From Linnemannia elongata (taxonomy: Eukaryota; Mortierellomycota; Mortierellomycetes; Mortierellales; Mortierellaceae): a stretch of 64,000 bases of DNA. The stretch is taken from NCBI GenBank assembly GCA_036320915.1, contig JAXBDG010000005.1, positions 1,674,001 to 1,738,000 of the forward strand, given 5' to 3'. Below are positions 26,841 through 37,096 of the stretch, piece by piece (position 1 is the stretch's first letter; each line of letters opens with the position of its first letter). A program made the translations under genes and the position numbers. Below the pieces are notes generated by a model that saw nothing but the letters and a program-made list of their open reading frames with translations, ran no database searches and had not been told where the DNA came from.

Positions 26841-28474
26841 TCCTTTGGATTTTTTCTATTTTAGCACCTGCCTTTGATGCGAGCTCACTACAAGATCCCA
26901 GATGATGCTGATATTTTGGATTGGCTTCGTAAATTGATGGATCGAGAGGACTGTCCTTTCTCTATTCCGCCAAGAGATTGCACCGTCTGCCAACGTGCTC
27001 TTCCACCGGAGAACTGCGATCTCATTGTCTCGAAGGACCCCTTCCGCCCTTTGATGTACTTTTACTCGTGCCAAGGGTGCTTGCGCTCGAAGGGCATAAA
27101 ACGGCGGTCGGGATTTGAAGGATTTTCTGCAGGTTGGGCAAGCAACAAGTGGAGGGGATTTGAAGGATTTTCTGCAGGTTGGGCAAGCAACAAGTGGAGG
27201 GGATTTGGAAGTGTGGTCAACGCTCGAGCCACTGCTCTGATGTTGGCATTCCAGCCAGCGGTAATGGGATCACTGGAGTTCACAGAGGGCGAGTTATCGG
27301 TGCTGATTGAGCGATCTCGGAACGCCCGGCTTGCTTGCTTTTATACTGGCAGGCCACTTTCTTTTGAGCTCCCTCGTTCCCAAGCCCATTCGTTGTCAAT
27401 AGACAGAACAACATTTGTAGAGGGTCGGAGTCTCCCTTACTGGCATAAGGACCAGGTCATTGTGTCGACAGGACGATTTCTGAACTGGTAAGTGTAATGA
27501 AGGACCCGGACTTGTCACTTCGCAACATATGCATGAGGCCTTTGTCTAACGACCAAATTGTTCTATTGCCTATTTCGTTCACAGCTTCTTTGAGGATCTG
27601 ACAATGGAGGAGAGACTTTGCATATTCGATGATCTGGACTTACACTGGGACCAAAGGAAATCCGATGGCGATGAAGCACTTTGTCGAGTGGAGCGTCTGT
27701 GGAGAGATCATGAGCAGGAATCAGACGCGTGGGCCAAATCGGATGACATTATGGAGATGGAAAAGGATTCCAGGGTCGATGACGACTACAAGGACTACAA
27801 CGACGACTACAAGGACTACAACAACGACTACAACTACAACTACGACGACGACGACGACGACGACGACTGGTTGCGTGTTAGAGGCAAGAACATCACTTGG
27901 CAAGAACGTTACAGAGCATTCTGCGATGGAAAAAAGCCGGGCCGTGTCAAGTGGTCGCTCGATGATTACAAGGCTTTTCTTATATCGACACAACGTGTCT
28001 GTATGGTAACAGGTGTTCGTATGACCAAGAGCATGGGTACAATCGATAGGTGCTTTGATGGAGACCCCTATGCCCTGCCCAACTGCACTTTCATTCGGCG
28101 CGGTCTCAACTTCGGTAAAGCAAGAAACCCCCTCTTCGCTGATTCCGCTTTGTGGAACGGACAGAGCGGGACCAAAGCTCGATACACGGTCGGACTTTTA
28201 AGGGACGAACTCCATGACGCGTTGGTCGCGAGTAGACCCATCAGAAAGCAGTAAGTGTAGTTGTTGACATTGCGTTACGCTTAAGAGTTAAGCTAAGAAA
28301 TCCAGCAGCTACTAACTTTTCTTTTGTATTAGGTGGATGGAGAAACTGCTTGAAGGCAAAAGCAAGAAGAAGACAGCATTGGCGGAAGCGATGGCGGTAA
28401 ATGGGAAGAGCACGATGCTTGATGGTGGACTTGGAGGAGCGGGAGAATTCCTGGCAGTGAGGCTCGAAGAATAG
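25183..28474 (+). CDS. C2H2 zinc-finger protein with zinc ribbons and two HNH-nuclease-like modules
   Basis: Six exons, 25183-26191, 26271-26386, 26475-26753, 26865-27487, 27585-28250 and 28333-28474, give 944 residues. Residues about 27-137 hold a run of C2H2-like fingers with CxxxxC and HxxxxH spacing. A Ser-rich linker with a repeated block (DPETIRSETP then DSETIRSETP) follows to about 335. Two Cys clusters come next: CNGPSC/CRNC and CTVC/CQGC. Two similar modules follow, each of the form CxxTGxxx...S/T-IDR...Y...N. The first is ACFYTGRPLSF with SLSIDR (about 622-675); the second is VCMVTGVRMTKSMGTIDR with NCTFIRRGLNFGK (about 811-850). This layout resembles the S-x-DR type of HNH endonuclease seen in phages and homing nucleases. 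That link is inference. An Asp/Tyr tract lies between the modules. The start is the first ATG; the frame is open a little upstream, so a 5' exon is possible. Function unknown. Confidence 0.75.
26807..26838 (+). repeat. 32-base T homopolymer inside an intron
   Basis: Lies in intron 26754-26864 of the HNH-like gene, just before the acceptor, where it forms an extreme polypyrimidine tract. Confidence 0.95.
27111..27208 (+). repeat. Perfect 45-base tandem duplication in coding exon
   Basis: Two identical 45-base units lie at 27111-27155 and 27156-27200. A third partial start (GGATTTGG) begins at 27201. The unit adds 15 residues (GFEGFSAGWASNKWR) in frame. Perfect identity suggests a recent event. 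Confidence 0.95.
27776..27867 (+). repeat. Asp/Tyr-rich coding microsatellite
   Basis: In-frame GAC/TAC/AAC/AAG repeats encode DDYKDYNDDYKDYNNDY followed by a run of eight Asp. The tract sits between the two HNH-like modules and is probably a flexible, very acidic loop. Confidence 0.9.
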
Positions 28475-28760
28475 ATGACGAGACTTTTACTCATTGTACT
28501 ATCCTGGCACATTAGCTCACTGTACTTCTCAAAAAAAAAAAAATACAAGAAAATCCCTGGGAACGTCGTATTATTAGATGTGAACATCAAGCAGAGGTCA
28601 TGAGAGAGAATACAACTTCAACATCAAGCTTCTGGGGATATTTGCTTATAGCAATGATGAGGAAAGAAAGATCAGAGGGCAAGAGGCTGTTCCGACAAGA
28701 ATGTGTTTATCTGAATAGACAATTATATCACAAATGAAATGGGTTACGGTGGAAGGGATA

Positions 28761-30094
28761 TCAAGTGGCCAAAGCGAAGCCAATGACATGAGAGCCGTAG
28801 TCATAGGCACTGTAATACTTTCTTAAGAAGACTGCACCCAGAACGGCTTCATAACCTCTAGTCTTTCTCTCCTCGTCTGGGGCGAAAGGAAGCTCCTGGA
28901 AGATACTGATGCAAGTCACGCCATCCCTGGCCCTGATAAAGGTCTCCTCGGAGCTGAACCAGTAGTTGGTATTGTCGATCATGATGGCAACGGGCCCGAG
29001 TTTGTCGATACCTTCGCAAAGGCGGTGGTATTGCTCATTCATGTCCTTTCTATCTGCACCCAGTCTCCGGTTGACATAGTAGGCCGGCTGGTTGGCGAGA
29101 TGGATCAAGGGATAGCTTGGGTCCACCTGAGTGGGGGCATCAATCCTGCCAAAGTCTATCCTGGACACGCGGTCACCATGTTTGAATGCAGCACCCTTGA
29201 CGGAAACGATCCACTGACCACGCTTGGTCACATCGTGCCACGACAACGTGCCACTGAAACGTCGGTGCTCCAGCCCGCCGATGGTGAGTTCTCCTGAGGG
29301 CGCATTGGGACGGAGTGAACCCAGATAGAGGGCAAAGACGGGTTGGTCAACGTAGCGATTCGCCAAGAGATTGCGAACCACAGAGACACGACCGGTGACG
29401 GAGTTTCCAGGCCTTCTGTCTTCGTCATAAGCGAGTCCCAAAGAGCCATCGAATCCCAAGAAGCCTGGACTCATGAAATAGAAGGAGAGAGCTTCTCCAA
29501 ACTCTTGAAGGAGCAACTCGGTATTTGCGATGTAGAGAGTGTCCTGGGAAACGATTCCCTGGGTGCCTGCGATGGTAAATGTTCTGCCGATGCGGTGGTT
29601 GGTGGTCGATTTGGACGCGTTGAACTTTCGGCCGTCCATGCATGTAATTTGGATGCATTCGCTCGATACCACGTAGGTGTTGGAGGAGGACAGGTCCAGA
29701 CTGAGGCGGAGCGATTGAGGAGGGTTACCGAACTCGACCTTTGCAATTTGCTGAAGTGGAGGTAAAAAGAAGGCGAGGATGCAAAAAGTCAAAGAGAGTT
29801 GTGAGTGGTCATGGTAGCAGCTTTTCAAAATATAGTGTACGAAAAAACAAAGAGAAAATGAATACTTACTGTGTAGTATCCCTTCAGAGGAATGCTGCTA
29901 CGAGATTCTTGCCGCGAAAGTTGTGGACCCGGGAAAGGAGCCTGGGCATAACCAGAACTGCCGAGGGAAGCCAAAGAGTTGATCGTGTCGATGACGGGAT
30001 TTTCGCCAGGATTGTGGAGTTGCAACCGAAGAATCTCGGCTCGAGAGGTGATGGCCAAAGACAGGAGACCGGCAATAAGGAGGGGGCACTTCAT
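28761..30094 (-). CDS. Secreted pepsin-like (A1) protein with degenerate active-site motifs
   Basis: Two exons, 29870-30094 and 28761-29750, give 404 residues. A signal peptide (MKCPLLIAGLLSLAITSRA) and a short pro-region lead to LKGYYTQIAKVEFGNPPQ, the classical start of a pepsin domain, which appears only after splicing. The fold is intact, with Cys pairs, LGLAYDED, and the C-terminal GAVFLRKYYSAYDYGSHVIGFALA. The first DTGSS is DLSSS (Asp94, codon at 29694-29696). The second DTGT is DPSY (Asp285, codon at 29121-29123). Both catalytic Asp remain, but Thr-Gly is replaced at both sites. The flap Tyr (IxYGxG) is Ala (TIAGTQG). The protein is probably a weak or inactive protease, or a binding protein secreted to the wall. 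It is divergent from MFS permease 2 and converges on the HNH-like gene. Confidence 0.85.
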
Positions 30095-30838
30095 GGCTGG
30101 CGGTTGTTGTGTGTTGTTCTTGAAAGAAAAATGGGGAAGTCGGTTTGGTTTGGGTCTCTTTTTTTGGTGAGGGATAACAGCAAAAATGTAGGCTTTGGTC
30201 TTACTTTTATTACCACTTCTCACCCCTGCTGTGCCTTCCGTGCCATGCCTCAGCAAAAAGGATAATTACCATGTCATGCGCATGGACGTCCTCTGCTTCG
30301 GATGGCACATCCGTTCTTGATTTGTATTAGCATCAGAAACATTGGTGCCACAGACAATTCGTATGGATGAAGGTTGCCGTCGATTTTGTCGTCTTTGGCT
30401 TGGCAATGAAAGGCATGGGCTGTGGACACTCAGCCTTCCAGGGGGGAGCATGTCATCCTGTGACGCAGCATGTTGTCAAAAAACGCGTGAGAATGAAGGG
30501 CCTGATAGTCGTAGGAAGAAAATGTCTGCTAAGCACAATTGAATGTATGTTTGAGTGTACGCCAATATATCTTAAGATATCCTGGTATGCTCCTTTGCAT
30601 GTAGAAATACACTTCTTTTTTGATTCGTCTGCACTAATGAGCGTTGGCCTGGGCGCACCCTGATCAACGGTCACAGCAGCTGACAGAAGAATGAACGGCT
30701 CATGTTTTTTTTTTTTCCTTTTCTTTTCTTGGACAGTTAATTTCTTCTTCCTTCCCCATCCACCCGTCAACCAACCCGATACCCTTCATCATCCCGCCAC
30801 CCCACCAAAAGCAACAAGTATAACACAACCCCTGATAC
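30095..30838. other. Divergent promoter region (pepsin-like gene / MFS permease 2)
   Basis: 744 bases between two divergent start codons. No gene seen. A T tract lies at 30704-30714 and a C/T-rich leader precedes the permease ATG. Confidence 0.5.
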
Positions 30839-33301
30839 ATGGCTATCGAAACCCGCAGGAGGAGCCAAGCCGGGATCAGGATGAACGAAAAGGGCAACAA
30901 GGAGATCGCTTACGAAGACGACCATCATGACTTCCACCCGGACCCAGCTGTCATCGCCCGACTGAGGCGAAAGATTGACTGGCACCTGTTGCCACTCCTC
31001 TCGCTTATGTACCTCTTCTCCTTTCTCGACAGAGTCAATATCGGTATAAAAACATTCGTTTTGGGGTTGTCAATTCGCTCTAGGTGCTACTCGGCACGTT
31101 GTCTCTGTCTTTGAACAGCGAACCCGGTCCTACTTTTCTTACCTTCTTATCTGCCCTCCTACTCAATTACAACGTTAACAGGAAACGCCAAGGTCGCAGG
31201 ACTGGAAAAGGACTTGAACCTCAATCCGTCCGAATACAGTTGGGCACTATCGATCTTCTTCATTGGGTACGATCAGGAGCAACTATTACCAGCAGGAGCG
31301 TTTTCTATTTGTCTCTGAGGCGTCATTATCTAACAACAATTACACATTCTGCTCTTCAATGCTGTAGATACATCATTGCCGAAGTTCCATCGCAGATGCT
31401 GGTACGTGGACAACAGGCATACTGGATATCAAAGAAAGAAAGGAGGATTGCTGTCTGCGCACTTCTCTAACGGTTGTCGTTCTTTTTTTCATCGTTTTGT
31501 AATCGATAGCTGAAGAAAGTGGGACCCAGGAAATGGTACGATGGGATGTGCAGGATCGGAGTGGAGAAAAAACCAAATCGAAGCTCAATCAAAATCATGC
31601 AGAAGAAAAAGTCGCCATTGTTTTTGGCACTCCAGGCCTATCTAACGGAAGAAACGGCGTTTTTCATTCCTTTCGCTTACATGGACTCAATAGGATCAGT
31701 GGATGTATGTTTGTGTGGGGGACATTGACCATGCTACTGGCAGCATGCAAAACGGCGGCCAGTTTGTACGCCACGCGGTTCTTTCTCGGTATCTTTGAGG
31801 CTGTAAGTGACAAAAATAACTGGAAAGCGAACGGACACGGGAAAAAAGACATTTTTCTCAAAGCATTATATACAGAGGCTAACTGCCGCCTTACCATTTC
31901 TCTCGACCTGATCCGTTTTGTTTTAGGCTTTGTTCCCAGGAGCGGTGTTCGTGATCTCGCTATTTTACTCCAGAGGCGAGCAGGCACTTCGCAACGGATT
32001 GTTCTTCAGTACAGCAACCATGGCTGGAGCCTTTGGAGGCATTCTAGCGTACGGAATTGCACAAATGGACGGTGTCCGTGGTCTTCATGGTGTGTGTCTA
32101 TGTGTGTCTGTGTGTCTGTGAACAAGACTTACAACTCATAATTTATGCTTGTCTTTTGCCCGCTCGCATTATGTGACCCATTTGGTGTCAGATCGAAACC
32201 TTACTCACTTATCCTTTTTCACTCTCATCCCACTCCTCCCTCTCTCCTGGGTTACCCATTTTTTCTCTCTGTCTTGTGCTCTATATCCTCCCGAAAACCC
32301 ACGCATTGATACTCTAACAAACGACTACAAACACCTCTACTAGGCTGGCAATGGATTTTCATTCTAGAGGGTCTTCCAACAGTACTCCTCTGCTTCGTCA
32401 CCATCATCTACCTCCCGGACTACCCCCAAACAGCTCACTTTCTATCTCAGGATGAACGGGATCTGGCCGTCAAGCGGCTGTTGGTCGATGCTGGTCCCGC
32501 AACACAGGAAGAGTTCTCGTGGCCACAGGCCAGGAGCGTCTTTGTCGATTGGAAAGTCTACATGCACGCGTTCCCTTACATCCTTACCATGACCCCGCTC
32601 TACGCCCTGGCCTTGTTCTTGCCCACCCTCGTCCGCGAGTTTTCATTCGAGTATGTGTTCTTTGACTGTTCTTGCAAGGAGTCCAGAATTTGTTTTCTTT
32701 TAATATGATATGCAGAGCGTTGACATGGTTTACTGAATTTTCTTGTCTACCTATTAGCCCTATTACCTCTCAGTTGATGACAGCACCTGCATATGCCGTC
32801 GCATGTCTGGCCACAATCCTAGTCGCCGTCTCCTCAGACCACTACCGCGAACGCGGCCTCCACTATGCAATGCCAACCCTCCTTGCAATCCTCGGCTATA
32901 TTCTCCTCATCGTCCTCGAACACAAATCCGCCGCCGTCCGTTACATCGGCCTCACCGTCACCGTCACAGGCGTCTTTAGTGCCGTTCCCTCCATGGTCGC
33001 CTGGGTCAGTTCTAACTTTGGTGGGCATACGAAGCGAGCGGTCGCCACGGGGGTCATCATCTCGTTCGGGAACTGTGGTGGACTGATTAGTGGACATATC
33101 TACACGCCGGGTCAAACGACGAGGGGTCATGTCATTAGTCTAGCGATGCTTTGTGTTTCGTTTTGTTTGATTTTGTTGTTGAAGTTTTTGTATAGTAGAG
33201 AGAACAAGAGGCGGCGAAACTTGACTCCTGAGGAGTTCGAAAAGGAGTCGCAAGGCGAAGACCTGTGCGATTGGCACCCTGCCTTTGTTTACATTTCATA
33301 G
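30839..33301 (+). CDS. MFS permease 2, Dal5/Tna1-like, paralog of permease 1
   Basis: Eight exons, 30839-31043, 31182-31266, 31368-31401, 31510-31535, 31694-31802, 31927-32089, 32344-32650 and 32758-33301, give 490 residues. It is a close paralog of the 21.4-kb permease, sharing KIDWHLLPLL, FLDRVNIGNAKVAG, SEYSWALSIFFIGY, QALRNGLFFSTATMAGAFGG, GWQWIFILEGLPT, VFVDWKVYMH and the HTKR loop. ACS-family permeases import organic anions such as nicotinate, pantothenate and allantoate with protons. Exons 1 and 2 have exactly the same lengths (205 and 85 bases) as in permease 1. Two extra introns split its exons 3 and 4, and the last intron sits elsewhere. The 31402-31509 intron separates two short exons of 34 and 26 bases. 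The end was chosen to match the paralog without gaps (FDPITSQLMTA against FNALTTQAMTA). Confidence 0.92.
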
Positions 33302-33574
33302 AACCACTTTTGTTCTTTCCTTCATTCGAAAAAAAATTAAACGCAACGAAGGCTTTATTCGTCACGATACAATCCCTACTTTCATGACCATTCACAACAC
33401 AAATCCCTGAGACAAACGGAGACATGGGTCAAAACAGGAGCAAGAGTAAACAAAGGGGACGAATGATGTTCTTTTATGAGCGTATTTATTCAAGAAATAT
33501 TTGTTCACAAATCAACGAGTGGATGCACGCGATTTTCGAGTCGAAAGAAAGAGGTAAAAATTCTAAAAAGAAAT

Positions 33575-34957
33575 TTACTTCTTGCCACCGGCCTTCTGGG
33601 CGGCCTTGGTGACCTTGCCACCCTTGCCATCGGTCTTCTCAACAGACTTGATGACACCGACGGCGACGGTCTGACGCATATCACGGACGGCGAAACGTCC
33701 GAGAGGAGGGTACTCCTGGAAGGACTCAACGCAGAGGGGCTTGGAGGGAACCATCTTGACGATGGCAGCATCACCAGACTTGATGAACTTGGGGAACTCC
33801 TCCATGGCCTTACCGGTACGGCGATCGATCTTCTCGAGAATCTCAGAGAACTTGCAGGCAATGTGAGCGGTGTGGCAATCCAAAACGGGAGCGTATCCGT
33901 TGGAGATCTGACCAGGGTGGTTCAAGACGATAACCTGAGCGTTGAAGGAAGCAGCCTCCTTGGCGGGGTCGTTCTTGGAGTCAGAGCAGACGTTACCACG
34001 GCGAATATCCTTGACGGAGACGTTCTTGACGTTGAATCCGACGTTGTCACCGGGGATACCCTCGGTGAGGACCTCGTGATGCATCTCGACGGACTTGACC
34101 TCAGTGGTGACGTTGGAGGGAGCGAAGGTGACGACCATACCGGCCTTGATGATACCGGTCTCGACACGACCGACGGGAACTGTTCCGATACCACCGATCT
34201 TGTAGACATCCTGGAGGGGAAGACGGAGGGGCTTGTCGGTGGGGCGTGCTGGGGGCTCGATGGCATCAATAGCCTCGAGGAGGGTCTTACCCTTGGAGGA
34301 ACCAGCCTTGGTCTCCTTGGTCCATCCCTTGAACCAGGGCATGTTGGTGGACTCCTCCAACATGTTGTCTCCGTGCCATCCGGAGATGGGGACGAAGGCA
34401 ACGGCCTTGGGGTTGTAACCGACCTTCTTGACGAAGGTGGAGACCTCCTTGATGATCTCCTCGAAACGGTCCTGGGACCACTTGGTGGTGTCCATCTTGT
34501 TGACGGCGACGATGAGCTGCTTGACACCGAGGGTGAAGGCGAGAAGAGCGTGCTCACGGGTCTGACCATCCTTGGAGATACCAGCCTCGAACTCACCAGT
34601 ACCACCGGCAATAATGAGAATGGCGCAATCGGCCTGGGAGGTACCAGTGATCATGTTCTTGATGAAATCACGATGTCCGGGGGCATCGATGACGGTAACG
34701 TAGTACTTGGGGGTCTCGAACTTCCAGAGGGCGATGTCGATGGTGATACCACGCTCACGCTCGGCCTTGAGCTTGTCAAGAACCCAGGCGTACTTGAAAG
34801 AACCCTTTCCGAGCTCAGCGGCTTCCTTCTCGAACTTCTCAATGGTACGCTTGTCGATACCACCGCACTTGTAGATCAAGTGACCGGTGGTGGTGGACTT
34901 GCCGGAATCGACGTGTCCGATAACGACGACGTTGACGTGAGTCTTCTCTTTGCCCAT
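33575..34957 (-). CDS. TEF1: Translation elongation factor 1-alpha
   Basis: Uninterrupted 460-residue coding sequence, the usual length. eEF1A delivers aminoacyl-tRNA to the ribosomal A site with GTP. The G1 loop GHVDSGKS (about 14-21), DAPGH (about 91-95) and NKMD (about 153-156) are all present, as is the conserved start [20 protein letters not shown]. Codon choice is strongly restricted, with C- or G-ending preferred codons. This also leaves the opposite strand open over 1.5 kb, a shadow frame. The coding part is intronless, but a CTAATAG acceptor lies directly before the ATG, so a leader intron is likely (see 34959-35463). It converges on MFS permease 2, with 273 bases between stops. Confidence 0.99.
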   Translation of the reverse strand: MGKEKTHVNVVVIGHVDSGKSTTTGHLIYKCGGIDKRTIEKFEKEAAELGKGSFKYAWVLDKLKAERERGITIDIALWKFETPKYYVTVIDAPGHRDFIKNMITGTSQADCAILIIAGGTGEFEAGISKDGQTREHALLAFTLGVKQLIVAVNKMDTTKWSQDRFEEIIKEVSTFVKKVGYNPKAVAFVPISGWHGDNMLEESTNMPWFKGWTKETKAGSSKGKTLLEAIDAIEPPARPTDKPLRLPLQDVYKIGGIGTVPVGRVETGIIKAGMVVTFAPSNVTTEVKSVEMHHEVLTEGIPGDNVGFNVKNVSVKDIRRGNVCSDSKNDPAKEAASFNAQVIVLNHPGQISNGYAPVLDCHTAHIACKFSEILEKIDRRTGKAMEEFPKFIKSGDAAIVKMVPSKPLCVESFQEYPPLGRFAVRDMRQTVAVGVIKSVEKTDGKGGKVTKAAQKAGGKK

Positions 34958-34958
34958 T

Positions 34959-35463
34959 CTATTAGACGGAAAGGGAAAAAGAAAGGAAGACTTGTTAGTC
35001 GCTGGCTTGGATAAAGTTCGGCAGTGAATATTTTTCTTGGGGCCTCAACAAAAAGAAAAGCGATGGGGGCCACAAAAAAACGAGGGTGAGAGTGCATCGT
35101 TGAAGACAACAGTATTTGGCGACGAGGTAATAATTGAGATAAGGATCGCTGGCAACTTTCAGATTCTTTGCAAGATCAAGATCAAGTTACTCATCGAAGA
35201 AAAAAAAAATAGCACAAGTCCATAACAGACATAAAAGAGCCAGAACTTTCGTTGCAAGGCTTTTGAGCGAAAACGAGGAAAAGGGCAATATGGGCGATGG
35301 TTTTGCGATGAGAGATGCGTTGGGATGGATGATGATAGCAACGATAGATGGACCGATGGATAAAGGTATCGATGGATATAACACACCGTAGAGAGTGCAC
35401 AATAAAATCATACGAGCGTCAAGACAGGTGTCTGCGAGTGGCCTAACAGAATGACGGACTTAC
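34959..35463 (-). other. Probable 5'-UTR intron of EF-1alpha
   Basis: Reading the minus strand, a strong donor GTAAGTCC begins at 35463. A CTAATAG acceptor ends one base before the start codon at 34957. The roughly 505-base interval has no coding potential and is A/T-rich with pyrimidine stretches. Leader introns are common in eEF1A genes of fungi and plants and often raise expression. The exact ends are inferred. Confidence 0.6.
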
Positions 35464-35522
35464 TTGTAAAAACTGAAAAGTTAAAGTGAAAGGAGGTGCA
35501 AACGGCGACTGGCCCTTCTCTT

Positions 35523-35530
35523 CCTTTATA
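35523..35530 (-). promoter_or_regulatory. TATA box of EF-1alpha
   Basis: TATAAAGG on the minus strand lies about 60 bases upstream of the probable leader-intron donor. It is well placed for a short non-coding first exon of a highly expressed gene. Confidence 0.6.
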
Positions 35531-35852
35531 CTGCACAGGTGACTGTTACTCACTGACCAATCACAGCACATGGCTGCCCTTGCCTCCTTTGCGGCCCTTT
35601 TTTGTTGTTCTTTTTTCTTCCTTTTTTTTGAGTACTCCTTCCACTTGGTCCTTTCCCCAGGTTCAAGGTTCAGAAGCCTTCCTTCCCTTATTGTTGTTTT
35701 TATAATTCTCCGCCTCCTCCTCCGCCTCCGAAGTTCACCCTCCTCCTTCTCCTCCTCTTGCTTCTTTTTCACCTCGACGCCTCCAACCAAGCCTTCAAAC
35801 AGAGAAAAAAATGGACCTGACACTTTTGTTGTTATCTTGGTGCGCGCGATTG

Positions 35853-35888
<36 letters not shown>
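35853..35888 (+). repeat. 36-base A homopolymer upstream of EF-1alpha
   Basis: It lies about 320 bases beyond the EF-1alpha TATA box. Such tracts favour open chromatin in fungal promoters. It is not followed by any coding remnant, so a retroelement tail is unlikely. Confidence 0.95.
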
Positions 35889-35889
<1 letters not shown>

Positions 35890-37096
35890 CGGCTGCTCTC
35901 AGATGGTTTTTTTTTTCTTCTGACTTGTCAGCACACATGATACCTTTGGATGGAATGACGTTGTTTAGTTTAGAGGTTCGAGAGCGTGCATGGAAAATAT
36001 GCACCAAAGCCAAAAAGAGACATTCAGTATCTGGATGTGGAAATGGTCGTGGGAATCATACCCTCCGCTTAGACTGAACGAACAGGGCACAACTTCTTCT
36101 CCTTGTCAACATAGATGATTACACGGAATGTTGTCTTCTGAAATGCATGTTAGTAGTAGACAGATCGTACTTTACGTAGCGGTAGACGTTAGATATTGCT
36201 GACTGCTACCAACCATCTCCTCGCCAGTTGTGCAGAAGGATGTAAGAAAAACGGAAAAAAAGAACCTCTATAATAATATACACTGTAAAAAGGGGGGTCT
36301 CTCCCGTCGTGCACCATTGACACAAGAGGGGGTGAAATGTTATGGCACGCACCATCGCGGCCGACCTGCCCAACAAAACAGCCTCGTCTTTCTCCCTGGC
36401 TCCCTTCCTTGCATTCGCTTTATTTCTATGGTTGCTCTCGATACAATGGTGCTCCTCTCTTTCACCTTCGATCCACACCTAAGCACCAGCATTGTTGACT
36501 TTGTCTGTCTCACTTTGAGCGACCAGAAAATGTTTTGATCAACCATAAAAAACTGTTGGTGTGTGAAAAGAAAAATATGTCTCTCTTTCACTCCACTTGC
36601 AACCCGAATGGTGCAACAAAAAGAAAAGGAAATAGTATAGTAGTAGAATGGATTAAAGAAGAGAGTGGCAAATGACGAAGGAAGGAAGGGAAGATGGAGT
36701 GGAGCAAATACGTGCATAAGTCCTCAGAATGTATGTATGTGCGTGTTTTATGGTTATCTACAACAAAAGGTATCCAAGTAGCAAGGATCGAGTGGTCACG
36801 ACACTCAACTGGTCCGACTGGAAGCGAAGGATGATCCCAGTCGACTGAATGACTGACCTGTCTGAACTGACCCTGTTTGCATTGTTTGCATGGCTCATTC
36901 ACTCCCTCACCCACTCACCCTGCCTTCCTTACCCCTCCCCCCCTCTTTCTCCCCCTTCTCTTCAACTATACACCTTCACTTCTGTCCGTGACCTATTCAG
37001 CAGACCGCGCCCTGATCACCTCCCACTTTCCGCGTGTGCTTCCCCCTTTCACCCTATTTTCACTCTATCGCTCCACCCTCCTAAAGATTCATTAGA

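Larger units (their letters stand above)
35464..37096. other. Divergent intergenic region (EF-1alpha / RhoGAP)
   Basis: No gene seen. The EF-1alpha side holds the TATA box and, further out, 36 consecutive A at 35853-35888, a probable nucleosome-excluding tract. The RhoGAP side ends in a C/T-rich leader (about 36890-37090). Confidence 0.5.

Noticed and set aside
27776..27867. DYKD-like residues resembling an epitope tag
   Set aside because: They sit in an Asp/Tyr microsatellite in a natural exon with no vector sequence around; similarity is by chance.
32709..32757. Extra micro-exon starting after TATGCAG in MFS permease 2
   Set aside because: The acceptor at 32757 aligns with permease 1 without a gap and keeps the frame; the extra exon needs a second weak intron.
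33476..35014. 512-residue open frame on the plus strand opposite EF-1alpha
   Set aside because: It mirrors the highly biased codons of EF-1alpha and has Leu/Gly/Asp-rich composition with no domain. It is a shadow frame.
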